NCBI GenBank assembly: GCA_963971305.1
Contig: OZ020303.1
Coordinates: forward strand, 35,142,106-35,206,105
DNA: 64,000 bases
DNA from: Arcuatula senhousia
Lineage: Eukaryota > Mollusca > Bivalvia > Mytilida > Mytilidae
Direction of reading: 5' to 3'
Shown here: positions 33,401 through 45,200 of the stretch, piece after piece
Layout: each line of letters starts with the position of its first letter
How positions within the stretch are numbered: the first letter of the stretch is position 1
Notes under the pieces: model-generated
Databases searched by the model: none
What the model saw: only the letters and a program-made list of their open reading frames with translations
Told to the model about the DNA's origin: nothing
Made by a program: the position numbers and the translations under genes

Positions 33401-36346
33401 ATATGAAGCAGACTTACTAGAATCCGTTGTGTCCTTTATATCAAGTTCCTGATGATATGGATTTTTATGTAATTAGGGATCGACGGAATATCATCATTGT
33501 CAGTACCAATGTAAAGCAAAATAGTGTCCTATGAAATTTTGTCCACCCTGCCATACTTAACACTGAGGACAAAATTTCATATCTCTTAAGCGTTTTATTC
33601 CGTCCTTGGACTTCATCATAGGAGTGAATGCCACTCAAGACAATATTTCACAGCGGACACTATTTTATGTTACACCAACAGGGAGCCCGAAGGAAGAAAT
33701 GACAGATTTGTGATTGTCAATAATTTCCTCCTTTAATAGACAGTGTTGTAGCTGTGTATGTGGTGTTATTGCTGATACAACCAACCCCTTATTCTGCTGT
33801 CAAGCAGTCAATATAGTGTTTCTTGCACACAAAAAGGATGTTATTTTGTGCCAACAACAAATTTGTCATGTAAGGTCGACATTGTTTTTGAAAAATCGGC
33901 GTTGTTAGAAATGGATGTTGCTTCAGTGCTCATTGAGCCCTTCCAAGAATTGATTCTTTTCAAAATCAAATACCTCACAGCTTTAACCCACTCTGACAAA
34001 ACATCATTTACTTTCTACTGTTCTTTCTTGGCCCATTTTCTGGCATAGTCTACAACTGAATCCATAATTGTTTTGAAATTATGGTTCCATTTGATACTTC
34101 TAGGCTCACATAATGGTCCTTTAGCCAAAACATCGCGAAGTAATTCATTTTCCACGATGTTCAGGTCACTAGTGATAACATGGCCAGAGGTTACTATAAT
34201 TCGGGACTTTTCACAAGAGCAGTCTGGAGGTTTTGCTTTGAGGTCATTGATTTGGAAATCCCGCAACACTTTTATAGTTTAAACTACGTTTATAGTTGAA
34301 AACCTTGGGTGCAATAGTGGAAATATAGGTATAAGAGATGATTGGAATACTTTTATTTTTGAAATAAGGAGGAATATGTGCCGTAACAGATTTATGATGT
34401 AGAGTAACAGTTATTAAATGCCTATTTATGGCACAGAATAAAACTTTTATCCCGAGGTGTTGGAAAGGACTTAGGAGTTAAGACCGCAACATTTGACACA
34501 CTGAATTGACAGTTGGTAGCGCGACGGGTGTGCTATAGCAAGCAGGAACTGGTTACTATTCCGTATCACATGTTTTCTCACTCGTTGAGTTCGCGTTGTT
34601 GATTGCTATTCAATTGTTTTTTTTTTGTATTTCTGTGTTTTATGTTGTCTGTTTTGTCGCCCTGTTCTCGTTGGTGTTTACTTGTTTTGTCTATGCCCCT
34701 TCGGACTTTTTGACATTCGGATGCCCATTTGGTACCTAATCTTCTGTCGTCTCCTGAGCGCCGAGGGCATAATAGTTTGAATGCTCCATGAACAGGCATT
34801 AAATAACTGTTAAATTAACTTCTAGACTTTACAGCCAGGGTAGTCACATAGACGTCCCCTTTGATTAATTCATCTTTATTACTATGATGTTAAAATCATA
34901 CCACTTTCTTTGGTCGCACAACTCTTGGTTTATGATGAGCAATTTATTGACGTAACATGTGTAAGAATTTTTAAATGTGTTTTCATGGATTTTTTTATTT
35001 TGCATTGCTCGAGATACCTAAGATCATTTCAATAAATTGTTGTCGTTGTTGGTTCTCAATTCTGATTAGCTGAGCTCCATAACTCCCACACAAGGACTTG
35101 ATGACTGGAAAATTGATGGTCTGGGGCGGATTCAAATTAAAACAAAGATCTAAATGTCGGACGTACATAAATCCATTACTAGAAGGACATCTTCCGCTTA
35201 CTGTTTAAAAATAAATAAAGATCCTGTCACATATAAATCAACGTTGTTTGGTTAAGGAGAGGTTATAGTATGTTTTTTAATCATGGAAATGAAACAATCT
35301 AAAAGAGAAGGTATCCGGAGTAATGTGCATACCACAAAATCATATTATGGATAATGAAATGAAATAAAGCCAAGAAACCGCGATTACCCTTCTACCTCTC
35401 AAAGTCATAGAGCCGCCTTCAACATGTTCAATGTGGAGCAAAAGCTCACAACTCAAGTTACAAATTTGAAAAAAGCCATTACGAGTTCAAGCGGAAATTT
35501 TGGTAAATGTAATAACTTATATTTGTGTATTGAAATTCACATCTGACAAAGAATCTAAAAATGCCAACACATGTTTTCAGACAATACCCTGCTGAATTGA
35601 TGCACTGAAACAATACAAACAAATAAATCCACAGAGTTATAGCAACATAAATTTGGGCAAATCATTTGGGTTTGGAAAAGGTTTTTAATATTATATCCAA
35701 TGTGACACATTGACGCATATTATTTTTATTAGCAAGGAAAGCATATCACTTTCATTGCAATTTTTCATATTGAGTCATGTAAATTTGTACAATTCTAAAC
35801 TTTTTTGCCATCCCAAGCCAAAAAGTCACTTTTTGCTCATGTGTTTTTATGTTGTCTGTTTCTTCGTGCTGCTCTCGTTTATGTAAACTGGTTTTGTCTT
35901 TGCCCTTTTGTACTTTTGAGATTCGAATGCCCCATTGGTGCCTCTCTGCTTATTGGAAAATCTTTTTTTTTTAATTCATTATTCAGTATTTAGTGTGTCG
36001 ACCAAGACAAGTACTTAGTCTGTAAAAACTTACCGTCGGTGGTAAGAAAAAACATCCACCCGGCACCGACTCCTGAAGGCGTGGTATACGTGAAGGAATC
36101 CGAATGTAATACACACTCATGAGATATGGAATTGTAGAATAAAGAAAGACACTGTTCCAAACTGTTACACTGTAGCATACACTCAGCCAACCCTCGAGTC
36201 TGTTCAATTCTCAAAGAATTTGTAACATGAAATTTTCCATCCAAAGTCGGATTTCTTACAGCGAAAAGACTAGAAGCTTCCGAGTTAGAATTTCCATTTG
36301 CAGATCCAAGGATAAGTGTTACAAAGAAATAGACATTAGATATCAT
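30453..36346 (-). CDS. Secreted PAN/apple plus C-type lectin protein, 240 residues
   Basis: Exons 36346-36034, 35200-35018 and 30679-30453; donors and acceptors are in phase throughout (phase 1 at both joins). Residues 1 to about 17 form a signal peptide (MISNVYFFVTLILGSANG). About 40-104 is a small PAN/apple-like module with Cys56, 60, 66 and 78. The C-type lectin domain (109-238) starts CPSSNGFMYV, has C142-x3-GAQLIRIE, GTW-TFEDG-T, the sugar-site tripeptide QPD (205-207), YKWHDL and a C232-x3-CEI end. QPD usually goes with galactose-type Ca-dependent binding in this family; that preference here is inference. The cysteine that normally follows the E-N position after QPD is absent (NVEMF), so the inner disulfide may be missing or use Cys174. 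Intron 2 (4.3 kb) is packed with repeats. Such proteins commonly serve in mollusc immunity or particle recognition. Confidence 0.87.
30870..31065 (-). repeat. 3' tail segment of the retroelement relic family, reverse orientation
   Basis: The reverse complement carries the words seen in the tail at 45105-45190 and 57600-57740: CATTTTGTG, CCTCGTGCTGTTCTTGTTCG, TTTTGACACTCGAATGCCC and TTGGTAC. Non-coding. Confidence 0.6.
31183..32640 (+). repeat. AGCTCACCTGG-family repeat with seven ~158-bp internal units
   Basis: Starts with a short hairpin (AGCTCACCTGGACC..GGTCCAGGTGAGCT) and a GTC/GTCGTC run, and ends CAGGTGAGCGATTCAGGCTC then CTGGGAGCCTCTTG. Inside, TTGTCAGATGAC recurs at 31492, 31647, 31812, 31969, 32127, 32285 and 32442 (155-165 bases apart), each copy with TATAGGGGTTACGGCCCC and GAAAACTATTGCAGATAGAG. 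Inverted copies of the same unit lie at 50545-51305. Non-coding, in lectin intron 2. Confidence 0.85.
32930..34280 (-). pseudogene. Reverse-transcriptase element relic with internal deletion, lectin intron 2
   Basis: Reading down from 34269, an 84-codon stretch gives LRDFQINDLKAKPPDCSCEK, GHVITSDLNIVENELLRDVL and WNHNFKTIMDSVVDYARKWA. It is followed in mixed frames by DVLSEWVKAV and LHDKFVV (about 33990-33850). The catalytic palm is not found. At 33480-33110 come ELDIKDTTDSSKSASYLDLH, DKRDDFNFPVVNFPFLCSNI, AYGVFVSHLIRYSKACGNYI and DFLGR. I know this motif order from anonymous reverse-transcriptase proteins of marine invertebrates, probably Penelope-related; that affiliation is inference. Shared 3' sequence follows to about 32930. 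Confidence 0.75.
34440..34800 (+). repeat. 3' tail of the same retroelement family, opposite orientation
   Basis: Contains ACACTGAATTGACAGTTGG, GCGACGGGTGTGCTATAGCA, GAGTTCGCGTTGTTGATTGC and the GACATTCGGATGCCCATTTG end. It faces the minus-strand relic at 32930-34280, forming an imperfect inverted pair. A short related piece lies at 35830-35945. Confidence 0.6.
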
Positions 36347-36906
36347 CCTTGTATCTAGTTAAACTTCAACCTATTTTAAATGAAAGCATCTGACAACTTA
36401 TATTCGTGGCTAAAACATTTTTGCTTCTTTCTCTGCGCTTATTCGACCGAACCTGATTGCCCTTGAATTTGTTCTTGATATTTATAGTGAGAGCGTGTTG
36501 GATTTTTTGCTCGGATGCTAAAGGAAAGCTTTCTTCTAATTTACATAATCCCATGAACGAATTTGAATTTTTATCCAAATTAGATATACAAAAAATAATG
36601 ATTTTCTTTTACTTTGGTAATTGCACTGGAAACGTACACTGATCAATTCTGAGTATAGTCTATGATATTTTTTATAAATAGTTTACACGCAACTGATTTA
36701 AAAAAAAACCCGAAGATTTATGCTAAATACAATTTTACATTTTCATGGAACAAGTTTGTAAGAACCGACCAGCTTGTTTCTCTATCTAGGAAAACGTTGA
36801 CCTACAAAAAGAAAATTATATGTACACATCATTTTCTGAACTTGATTCAGGCCAACCTATATGTTTCTTTATCTTACTTAAACGACAACATATTGCTGCT
36901 GCAATG
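36347..36906. other. Upstream flank of the lectin gene
   Basis: 560 AT-rich bases between the lectin start codon and the minisatellite. The lectin promoter should be here, but no TATA box or other element stands out. Confidence 0.35.
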
Positions 36907-39030
36907 TTGAAAGCATTAACAATTAACAGAATTTATTGCTCCTATCTTGTTTAAAGCATTAACGACAGTATTCACTGCTCCTACATTGTTTATAGAATTA
37001 AGGACAGTATACACTGCTCCTATCTTGTATATAGAATCAATGACACAAAATATTGCTCCTGCAATGTTTGTAGCATTAACAACAGTATATATTGCTCCTG
37101 CATTTGCGACAGTATACATGGATCCTGTCTTGTTGATAGCATTAGCGACAGTATACATGGGTCCTCTCTTGTTCATAGCATTAGCGACAGTATACATGGG
37201 TCCTATCTTGTTCATAGCATTAGCGACAGTATACATTGGTCCTCTCTTGTTTATAGAAGTAGCGACAGTATATACATGGGTCCTATCTTGTTCATAGCAT
37301 TAGCGACAGTATACATGGGTCCTCTCTTGTTTATAGAATTAGCGACAGTATATACATGGGTCCTATCTTGTTCATAGCATTAGCGACAGTATGCATGGGT
37401 CCTATCTTGTTCATAGCATTAGCGACAGTATAAATTGCTTCTATCTTGTTGATAGCATTAGCGACAGTATACATGGGTCTTATCTTGTTTATAACATTAG
37501 CGAAAGTATACATTGCTTCTATCTTGTTCATAGCATTAGCGACAGTATACATGGGTCTTGTCTTGTTTATAGCATTAGCGACGGTATACATTGCTTCTAT
37601 CTTGTTGATAGCATTAGCGACAGTATGCATGGGTCTTATCTTTTTCATAGCATTAGCGACAGTATACATGGGTCCTATCTTGTTCATAGCATTAGCGACA
37701 GTATACATGGGTCCTCTCTTGTTTATAGCTTTAGCGACAACATGCATTGTTTCTATCTTGTTGATAGCATTAGCGACAGTATACATGGGTCTTATCTTGT
37801 TGATAGCATTAGCGACAGTATACATTTTTCCTATCTTGTTCATAGCATTAGCGACAGTATACATTGCTTCTATCTTGTTGATAGCATTAGCGACAGTATA
37901 CATGGGTCTTATCTTGTTTATAGCATTAGCGAAAGTATACATTGCTTCTATCTTGTTCATAGCATTAGCGACAGTATACATGGGTCTTGTCTTGTTTATA
38001 GCATTAGCGACGGTATACATTGCTTCTATCTTGTTGATAGCATTAGCGACAGTATACATGGGTCTTATCTTTTTCATAGCATTAGCGACAGTATACATGG
38101 GTCCTATCTTGTTCATAGCATTAGCGACAGTATACATGGGTCCTCTCTTGTTTATAGCATTAGCGACAACATGCATTGCTTCTATCTTGTTGATAGCATT
38201 AGCGACAGTATACATGGGTCTTATCTTGTTTATAGCATTAGCGACAGTATACATTTTTCCTATCTTGTTCATAGCATTAGCGACAGTATACATTGCTTCT
38301 ATCCTGTTTATTCCATTAACGACAGTAAACATTGCTCCTATCTTGTTTATAGCATTAACAACAGTATATACATGGGTCCTATCTTGTTTATAGCATTAGC
38401 GAAAGTATACATTGCTTCTATCTTGTTCATAGCATTAGCAACAGTATACATGGGTCTTGTCTTGTTTATAGCATTAGCGACAGTATACATTGCTTCTATC
38501 TTGTTGATAGCATTAGCGACAGTATACATGGGTCTTATCTTGTTCATAGCATTAGCGACAGTAAACATGGGTCCTATCTTGTTCATAGCATTAGCGACAG
38601 TATAAATTGCTTCTATCTTGTTCATAGCATTAGCGAAAGTATACATTGCTTCTATCTTGTTCATAGCATTAGCGACAGTATACATGGGTCTTATCTTGTT
38701 CATAGCATTAGCGACAGTATACATGGGTCTTGTCTTGTTCATAGCATTAGCGACAGTATACATTGCTTCTATTTTGTTGATAGCATTAGCGACAGTATAC
38801 ATTGTTTCTCTCCTGTCTATACCATTAACGATAGTATACATTGATCCTACCCTGTTTATAGAATTAGCGACAGTATACATGGGTCCTCTCTTAATTGTTT
38901 ATAGCATTAGCGACAGTATACATTGCTCCTATCTCATCTGTATAGCGTTAACGAAAGTATTCACTGCTCCTATCTTGTTTATAACATTTACGATAGTATA
39001 TATTGCTCCGTGATGTTTATAGCATCAACA
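36907..39030. repeat. 39-bp minisatellite, ~53 copies, with 11-unit higher-order period
   Basis: The unit has core CTTGTTCATAGCATTAGCG and a linker ACAGTATACATGGGTCCTAT. Variants alternate between GGGTCCTAT, GGGTCTTAT and TGCTTCTAT joints. Distinct variants recur 429 bases apart (11 units): GGGTCTTATCTTTTTCATAG at about 37630 and 38058, and ACAACATGCATTG at about 37736 and 38166. Because 39 is a multiple of three and the unit lacks stops, long frames stay open on both strands: minus reads MYTVANAMNKIGP per unit, plus reads ILFIALATVYMGP. A few 2-base insertions (TATATACATGG) and point stops break them. I treat the array as non-coding. Confidence 0.92.
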
Positions 39031-39529
39031 ATATACAAAAAGTCTTGACCTAAGATCAAATTGCTGTGTCGTTGCTAGATGCCATGAGTCATAGAAATAT
39101 CTCTTAAATTCAAGTTTCACTATGAACATGAACACTTACTAGCAAATCATTCGTTTGCTTTTGTCGCATTTTGATTTTTTTCGTACGCATTACATTTTGA
39201 TAAATTCCAGTCAATAAATATAGCTTGTTGATTTAAGACTAGGCGCCTTTAAAATTGCCCAAATCATGCAGATGTTCTAAATAGTAAAATTAAAGCACAG
39301 AAAACCACAAACGTAGTATTCTTTGTTAAAGTAATATTTTTTTTTGCTCATTCATTTTTATTTTGTGATTGCTCTATCTAATAGGTATCTCAATTAAAGT
39401 TCTATGTATTCATAACATAAGTTGGTTCCCTGAGTCCCGTATCTTTTTCGCACCAAAAAAGGGCAGACGTAGACTTCATTTCCTTAGCAAAATCGTAACG
39501 TCACATTAGCTCTATGGTAACGTCAATTC
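39031..39529. other. Gap before the coiled-coil gene; putative promoter region
   Basis: No repeat or gene recognised. It should hold the promoter and 5' UTR of the plus-strand gene that starts at 39530. Confidence 0.35.
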
Positions 39530-42500
39530 ATGGTACCAATCATGGACTTCCCAAGGAGAAGTTCTACCACAAAATTAGGCACAGTGGACTTGTTAGAAGA
39601 AATAGAACACGAAGAGCATTGGACGACAGCGTTAAAACAATCCGTCGTAGAATGGGAGGAGCTGATTTCAGATTTTGAGAACAGATTCAATATACAGTCA
39701 GGCTTAGAACCAGGGGGAATATGGAAAACGAGGTATGCCATAACTATTATGTCTTTTCTAGTAAGGATTGTTGTTAATGCTTTCGTTTGATGAAAAGGAT
39801 TAAAAATATTCAAACAGCTTTGCGAAACAGATTATTACTACAAAGAAAAAAAAACTGCGCATAATATACTGCGTATACAAGCCTATTAAAGTGATTAGAT
39901 ACAAACAATATCTTTTTTCTTGCAAGGAGTTTATTGAAGTCATATTAAAGTATCACGATTCAAAAGTATTTCTAATACCTATTCGTTTTATAAATTATTA
40001 GTCAGAAGCATATTTTGAAAAGTTAAAACAGTTCAAAATGATTCGATTCTTGCTTATCATCTGTCTGGAAAACAACATGTCTAGAGTGTTAAAATGCAAG
40101 AGATGGTTCTTTGTGATGAGCTTTCAAAGCACCGACATTAGTAAATGGAATCTTAATAAAAAGGAATTATTTTCTCTTGGTTCAAAATTGATAAAAAACA
40201 TATTTCATTGTTTAAGAGGTCGGTCGCTATATCAGTTAAGTTAATTATTTGCAAAAAGAAGTTCACTTTTAACCACAAGCGTCAAGGGTTAGAACATCCC
40301 TTTTAAGTTATTGTACATCTACAGTGTTTTTTTACTATAGAAGACCCGAGAAAATTAAAACTAGTTCAATTATCTCAGAGAAGACCTATGAGCAATCAAA
40401 ACTTCATTATGAGCAAAACCAATCTTCATGGTATGGATCACTTCACTGATTTCCCCCTATTATTAAGAACTAAAAGATAAAAGGCATCTAAATAAACTTA
40501 TAGGAAATATAATTTTGCAACTATGAATTAATCAAAGGGCCCAATTTTCGGATGGAAAATAACGCATTTATATTACATTTAAGTAATACAAAATTATCAT
40601 TCCATTATTAAAATCTTTGAGCATAGGAGATGTTTAACAAAACTAGGAACCTCGATCATCACCCCGCCTCTATAATGAGACAGGTAGATATCAGGTATTC
40701 ATGTACCTCCACACCAAAGGTTATGTGCTCAAGAGACAATGAAGATAAAATCCATTTTTACTTGTCTGCAGCAAATTTTCAAACAAGCGAAATATATTAA
40801 TAAACATTATTTTTATAGCATGTAACAACTTTCTTAACTTAACCAGATTATGAAATACGAATATCAAACATACTTAGAGAATTACGAAATATGTTAAATT
40901 ATTGATAAATTTTGTAGATATCTATGAAACCCACATATTTATATATATCCAAAAAATTCAATATGCTGCTTACTTTTCTAAACATGGCGCAGGGAGAATC
41001 TAAAACGAATAAGCACCGTCCCCTGGCTGGTGTCTTCTCCAACCTCTCCTTCCGACAAACACGTCGCTGTCTTTCTGGATTGTACAGGCACGGGGTGAGT
41101 GAGCCTATCACGACTCTCATAACCACCGTCCCCTAGTGTCTGTCCAAGAAAGACAATGTCATTACTATACAACAATATATCAAATCTCGGTTAAAATCAC
41201 TTATTCTGCTGGATAGACATGGGGAGAATCCAAAATGATTCTTAAGCACCGTCCCCTTGTGTCTCCTGTTCTCTCGTTTCTATAATCTGTTTAAAATATA
41301 AAAGTTTAGTTCTAAAATCACCGGGACTTGATCCTCTCTATCAATATTTTGTTAGAGTCAATGTGCCATTTCCAAAGTCCACTCGACGGTTAAAGACATA
41401 GATCTTAACGTGTATAATTCATTGCATACCTTCGTAATAATTTGTGAACTTGCTTTGACTTTTTGTGTGTTAAGTTTCCCCCTCCAATTTGATTTGGCTC
41501 AAATATGTGCTACAAGCTCCAAAAGGGGGGTGGGTGGGCGGATACAGGATGTTAATTTAGGGGAGGCGTAAAAATGTTTTGATGTTGTATTTGGCCGAGC
41601 AGAGCGAGACTCGATTTAAAAAAATGGGGTTTTTTTGCGTGGAATTGGTGCCAAAAACAAAATATTTATCAGTTTTAGGGGAGGAGCGCACGCCCGGTAC
41701 GCCCCCCCCCACGGATCAGCGACTGAGCTCCCAGGAATGTACATCACCTACTAAATCTATTGATATCATTCACTGTATATTGATGTGTACTTTTTTATAT
41801 TATTTTTTTTTTAGATTTGCCTACCAACTTCTTCATAATAAAATATTAACGGATCAAATCAAAGAGATAAAAACAGAAATTCGCATGGTGAAAAATGGGC
41901 AACCACGTATTAACCTGTCGCCAAGTATAGATTGGAACGCTCTTACCCCTGCAGAAAGCAGACGACAGATTAAAGCGCTGCAACTAGAAATAACAACCCT
42001 GAAGGGTAATTCAAAGTTTCAAAGATCATAGTTTTATTTCACGTTGACGTGTTAATTTTAATTAAATATATCTTTATTGCAAAATTACACCCATAAGGGT
42101 CAAGCAATACAAGCTGAAACCAATGAATATACAAACAATGTCAATAAAACACAATAGCATCACATAAAAGGAAAAAAAACCAAAACAAGTAGGATTAAGC
42201 ATTAGCTGACATGGACCTGATTCTCAATTTTAATAACTGTTGAATAAAGTCACACAGATCAGCCAATAACTCATTTTTCGGGACTAATAAAAATTTTACT
42301 TTATCAATAGGACTTAAGTTGGGTAATTGGTTGTTATGGTTATTTTTTTATGTTATCGAAAAACAGATTTTGCAAATTATCGTTATATGTACATTTAAGG
42401 AAAAAGTGAAATTCATCTTCAAGAATGTTGCAACATTTGCAGAGTCTTTCTGCATGATCTAGGAATTTTCTTGTAACTCCCGGTTTCAATTAATAGACAG

Positions 42501-43704
42501 TGATCGCTAGTTCTAAATTGCGTTATAAGTTTACGTTTAAAAAAAAATTGTTTCTTTCAAATAATTTTCCATTTTTAAATCTGTCTTAAGTTGGCTATAA
42601 AGATAGAGTTTGGAGTCTTCTGTTAAATTATTAAGTTTATCAATATAACGCTGAACATACACTTCTTGGATCATTTTTTGATAAATAGTGAGAACGGGTT
42701 GATGCGGCCAAAACCCCATTATCATTACAAGTAACATGACATAGAGTTGCTTCCAATATCTCTTTTTAGAAATAGTTATTATTGTTTCTCAATGTTGTCA
42801 TGATTGGTTTTTGGCAAAGAGATTATCTGTATTCTATATATTTGTCATTTACGGACTGCAGTCTGTATTTACAGAATGGGTATATCCATAAATCCTCATT
42901 TTAAGAATTCGTTATGATTGAGTCATATGCAATATATTTTTAATCACGAACCAGCTAGCAGGGACCGATGATAACATCAAAGGCGACTGGCTGTTTTCTG
43001 TTGCTGATTTTTTTGGATTGCCGTTTGTTTTGCGTACACTTTTTCCACATCACACTGTCTTCTTTCTTCAAGTTGACTGTATGAATTTTCTTAATCCTTT
43101 TAACAATTTTATCTTATATTTATTCTTTTCTAGTTCTTTTAGATATAAATTTTGGTTTTTCATTTTGTCAAAAGCCATTTAATCCACGGCCAACATATTA
43201 AAACACGTGGAGCCCGGCTATGTTGTTTTGTTTTTGTTAGACACTGATCAACATTTAATGGTTTAAAACAATAAACAACAAATTTTTGGAATTTGAAAAG
43301 ATATTTTGAGATTTTTTCCACAAAATCATATTCACATTTTTGTGATACGTATTTCAGGATTATTAAAAAGCGTTGAGGACAAAATAAACACAGAATCCTA
43401 CAGCTATTCTTTGGCCAAAGAAAAATGCGATGAAATTATCCACGACATTGAATTCCAACAGCAGAATAAGATTCGCGATCTAGAGAGACGACAAAATTCT
43501 TACCACAACGAAATAAGATCTTCAAAACAAACATCTCCTAACAAGATTAAACTGCCGCCTATCTTGCCTAACCCTCAAAGTATTAGCCGACAAAAATCAT
43601 ATAAGGAAATGTATCAAAAAGCTAAAGTGAAACGAATAGACACCGACAAGAAAAAAATAAAGAAGAAAAGATCTGTCAGTTTCCAAATTCAAGACGACCC
43701 ATAG
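39530..43704 (+). CDS. Coiled-coil protein, 246 residues, CCDC169-like
   Basis: Exons 39530-39732, 41815-42005 and 43358-43704; phases 2 and 1 at the joins agree and all sites are GT-AG. The start is the first ATG after an in-frame TAA twelve bases upstream; a second Met follows at position 5. Residues 10-60 form an acidic helix (LLEEIEHEEHWTTALKQSVV) running to the exon joint at IWKTR. The second exon (about 68-131) is helical, with Lys/Glu heptads and a polar break (NGQPRINLSPSIDWNALTPA). The third begins LLKSVEDKINTESYSYSLAK, goes through a second helix to about residue 180 and ends in a Lys/Arg/Pro-rich tail (DTDKKKIKKKRSVSFQIQDD). Helix layout and the WKTR joint resemble vertebrate CCDC169, of unknown function. 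The exon structure is firm; the family name is tentative. Confidence 0.65.
42050..42790 (-). pseudogene. C-terminal tail of a non-LTR reverse transcriptase, inside intron 2 of the coiled-coil gene
   Basis: The minus strand gives YIDKLNNLTEDSKLYLYSQL, KTDLKMENYL, then TQFRTSDHCLLIETG, a YKKIPRSCRKTLQMLQH end and poly-T-rich 3' sequence. This is the usual C-terminal region of LINE polymerases, ahead of a degraded cysteine motif. No catalytic part is present, so the copy is truncated at its 5' end, as target-primed insertion often leaves. Confidence 0.6.
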
Positions 43705-43926
43705 GGTGCTTATAGTCATGATAGAGACAGAGAACACTAAGAGAGCTTCGCTTTAGAACAGCGGAATATAGAAAGTCATCATTCCGAGTGGTGGACAAAA
43801 TGGAATCCCAATAACCATCTACAAAAAAGATTACAAGTTATCTTTTTAGAATACGTGACAGTTCTTGTAAACCGTGTTGCTGAAATATATATTATATATT
43901 ATTACTTATCTTTCGAAAATACCAAT

Positions 43927-43932
43927 AATAAA
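43927..43932 (+). terminator. Polyadenylation signal of the coiled-coil gene
   Basis: AATAAA about 220 bases after the stop codon of the plus-strand gene. Confidence 0.55.
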
Positions 43933-44679
43933 AACCTGTTCACACAAAATTTTTTGTTTTGTTTCTTGCGTTAAAATTTTAAGATCTTCTACAAGAGCAA
44001 TATGTCATTCACGTCTTCCACATAAAAACGTGCCATGTTTCTATTTTCCGTATAAAAACCTAGTTTCAAAAACAATAAGAACAAAATTTCTTAACATTGT
44101 AAAAAGCACCTGATAATCCGTTTGCTTCAGAAGTGTACCGATTAACACTTTATGACATGCAAACTTACAATATTTCTACCTTTAAAGAAGAATCTTACAA
44201 GTCATCGTGCAAACAGACTCGAATGGAAAACCATTCAATTAAGTCCCCACGCTATGAAATATACAAAGTGTCAATTAAAGCGCCGGTCAATAAAACGGTT
44301 AAATTAATTATGCTGTACATTTTTAAGGAGTAATCTGAATTAAAAAAAATAATAACACGTGAAAACAAAATTAAAAATATTTTCTGACTGTGTGACTGTC
44401 CGACGCATCTTGGTACAAACATTTATAACACATTTATAGAATAATTCTTAAAAAAAGTATTTATTAGGAAAAGCAATTAGAAAAAAAAAGATATAGACTA
44501 TGCCAAATCACCAAAATATTACTGTTGGGGTAAACATTTTTTTCAGGGGGGTTAATAGAACTAGACTGTTGGTTGGTTTCACCCGCCAATTAAACTTACT
44601 GCCATATGCAACCCCAACAACGGCAATGGGAAAAAGTTAATAATAGATTCTCAAGGAAAACCTTCAACAAGCCTTTTTG
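43933..44679. other. No gene recognised
   Basis: AT-rich spacer between the coiled-coil gene and the first retroelement relic. Only short anonymous frames. Confidence 0.35.
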
Positions 44680-45200
44680 ACAAACGTGATATCTTCAACT
44701 AATCAATCGTCAACTTTTCCATCTTGTGTGGCAACATTCCGTCTGCTCCAGCTTACTGAGTTTACGTATCACAACTGGTTCGTTACTCCAGAGCTTGCGG
44801 AACGTATATCGATTTCCTGGGCAGAGCGTCACGTCTAACACAAACATTGCTTTGCTCCTCGGTTGTTGTCTTCACTCAAGAAATTTGACGGAAGAAATAA
44901 TGCGCTCATAGACAAATATGGAATTTCTATCTCTCAGATGAGTGCAGATGTTGGTATGTCATAGGATTTGTTTTGTCTTCCTTTATGGAATTCGATACAC
45001 TGAATTGAAACTTGGCAGCTATTGCAAGCTGGAACTGCTAACTTTTCCGGAGCACCTGAGTTCACTCTCGTTACGATGAGTGATTACTGTTCGGTTGATT
45101 TTGTGTTTTTCATGTTTTGTGTTTCTTCGTGCTGTTCTTGTTCCTGTTTACCGGTTTTGTCGTTGCGCTTCGGACTCATTGGTGCCTCTTTGCCTCTTAA
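44680..45200 (+). pseudogene. C-terminal relic plus 3' tail of the reverse-transcriptase family
   Basis: Broken frames give CGNIPSAPAY, VYVSQLVRYSRACGTYIDFL and GRASRLT (44720-44840), then the shared sequence AAATATGGAATTTCTATCTC, the ACACTGAATTG.AACTTGGCA box and the tail ending TTTACCGGTTTTGTCG..ATTGGTGCC. It matches 57200-57745 and, inverted, 32930-33365. Confidence 0.72.

Noticed and set aside
37331..38605. Long open frames on both strands (333 codons minus, 404 and 315 plus) with 13-residue repeats
   Set aside because: They follow from a 39-bp unit without stops. Frames are broken by 2-base insertions and no splice sites, leader or flanking exons were seen. The symmetry between strands argues against selection for protein.
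41579..41814. Upstream part of the open frame that runs into coiled-coil exon 2
   Set aside because: It precedes a clear polypyrimidine-AG acceptor at 41813-41814 and is intron; only 41815-42005 joins in phase with the other exons.
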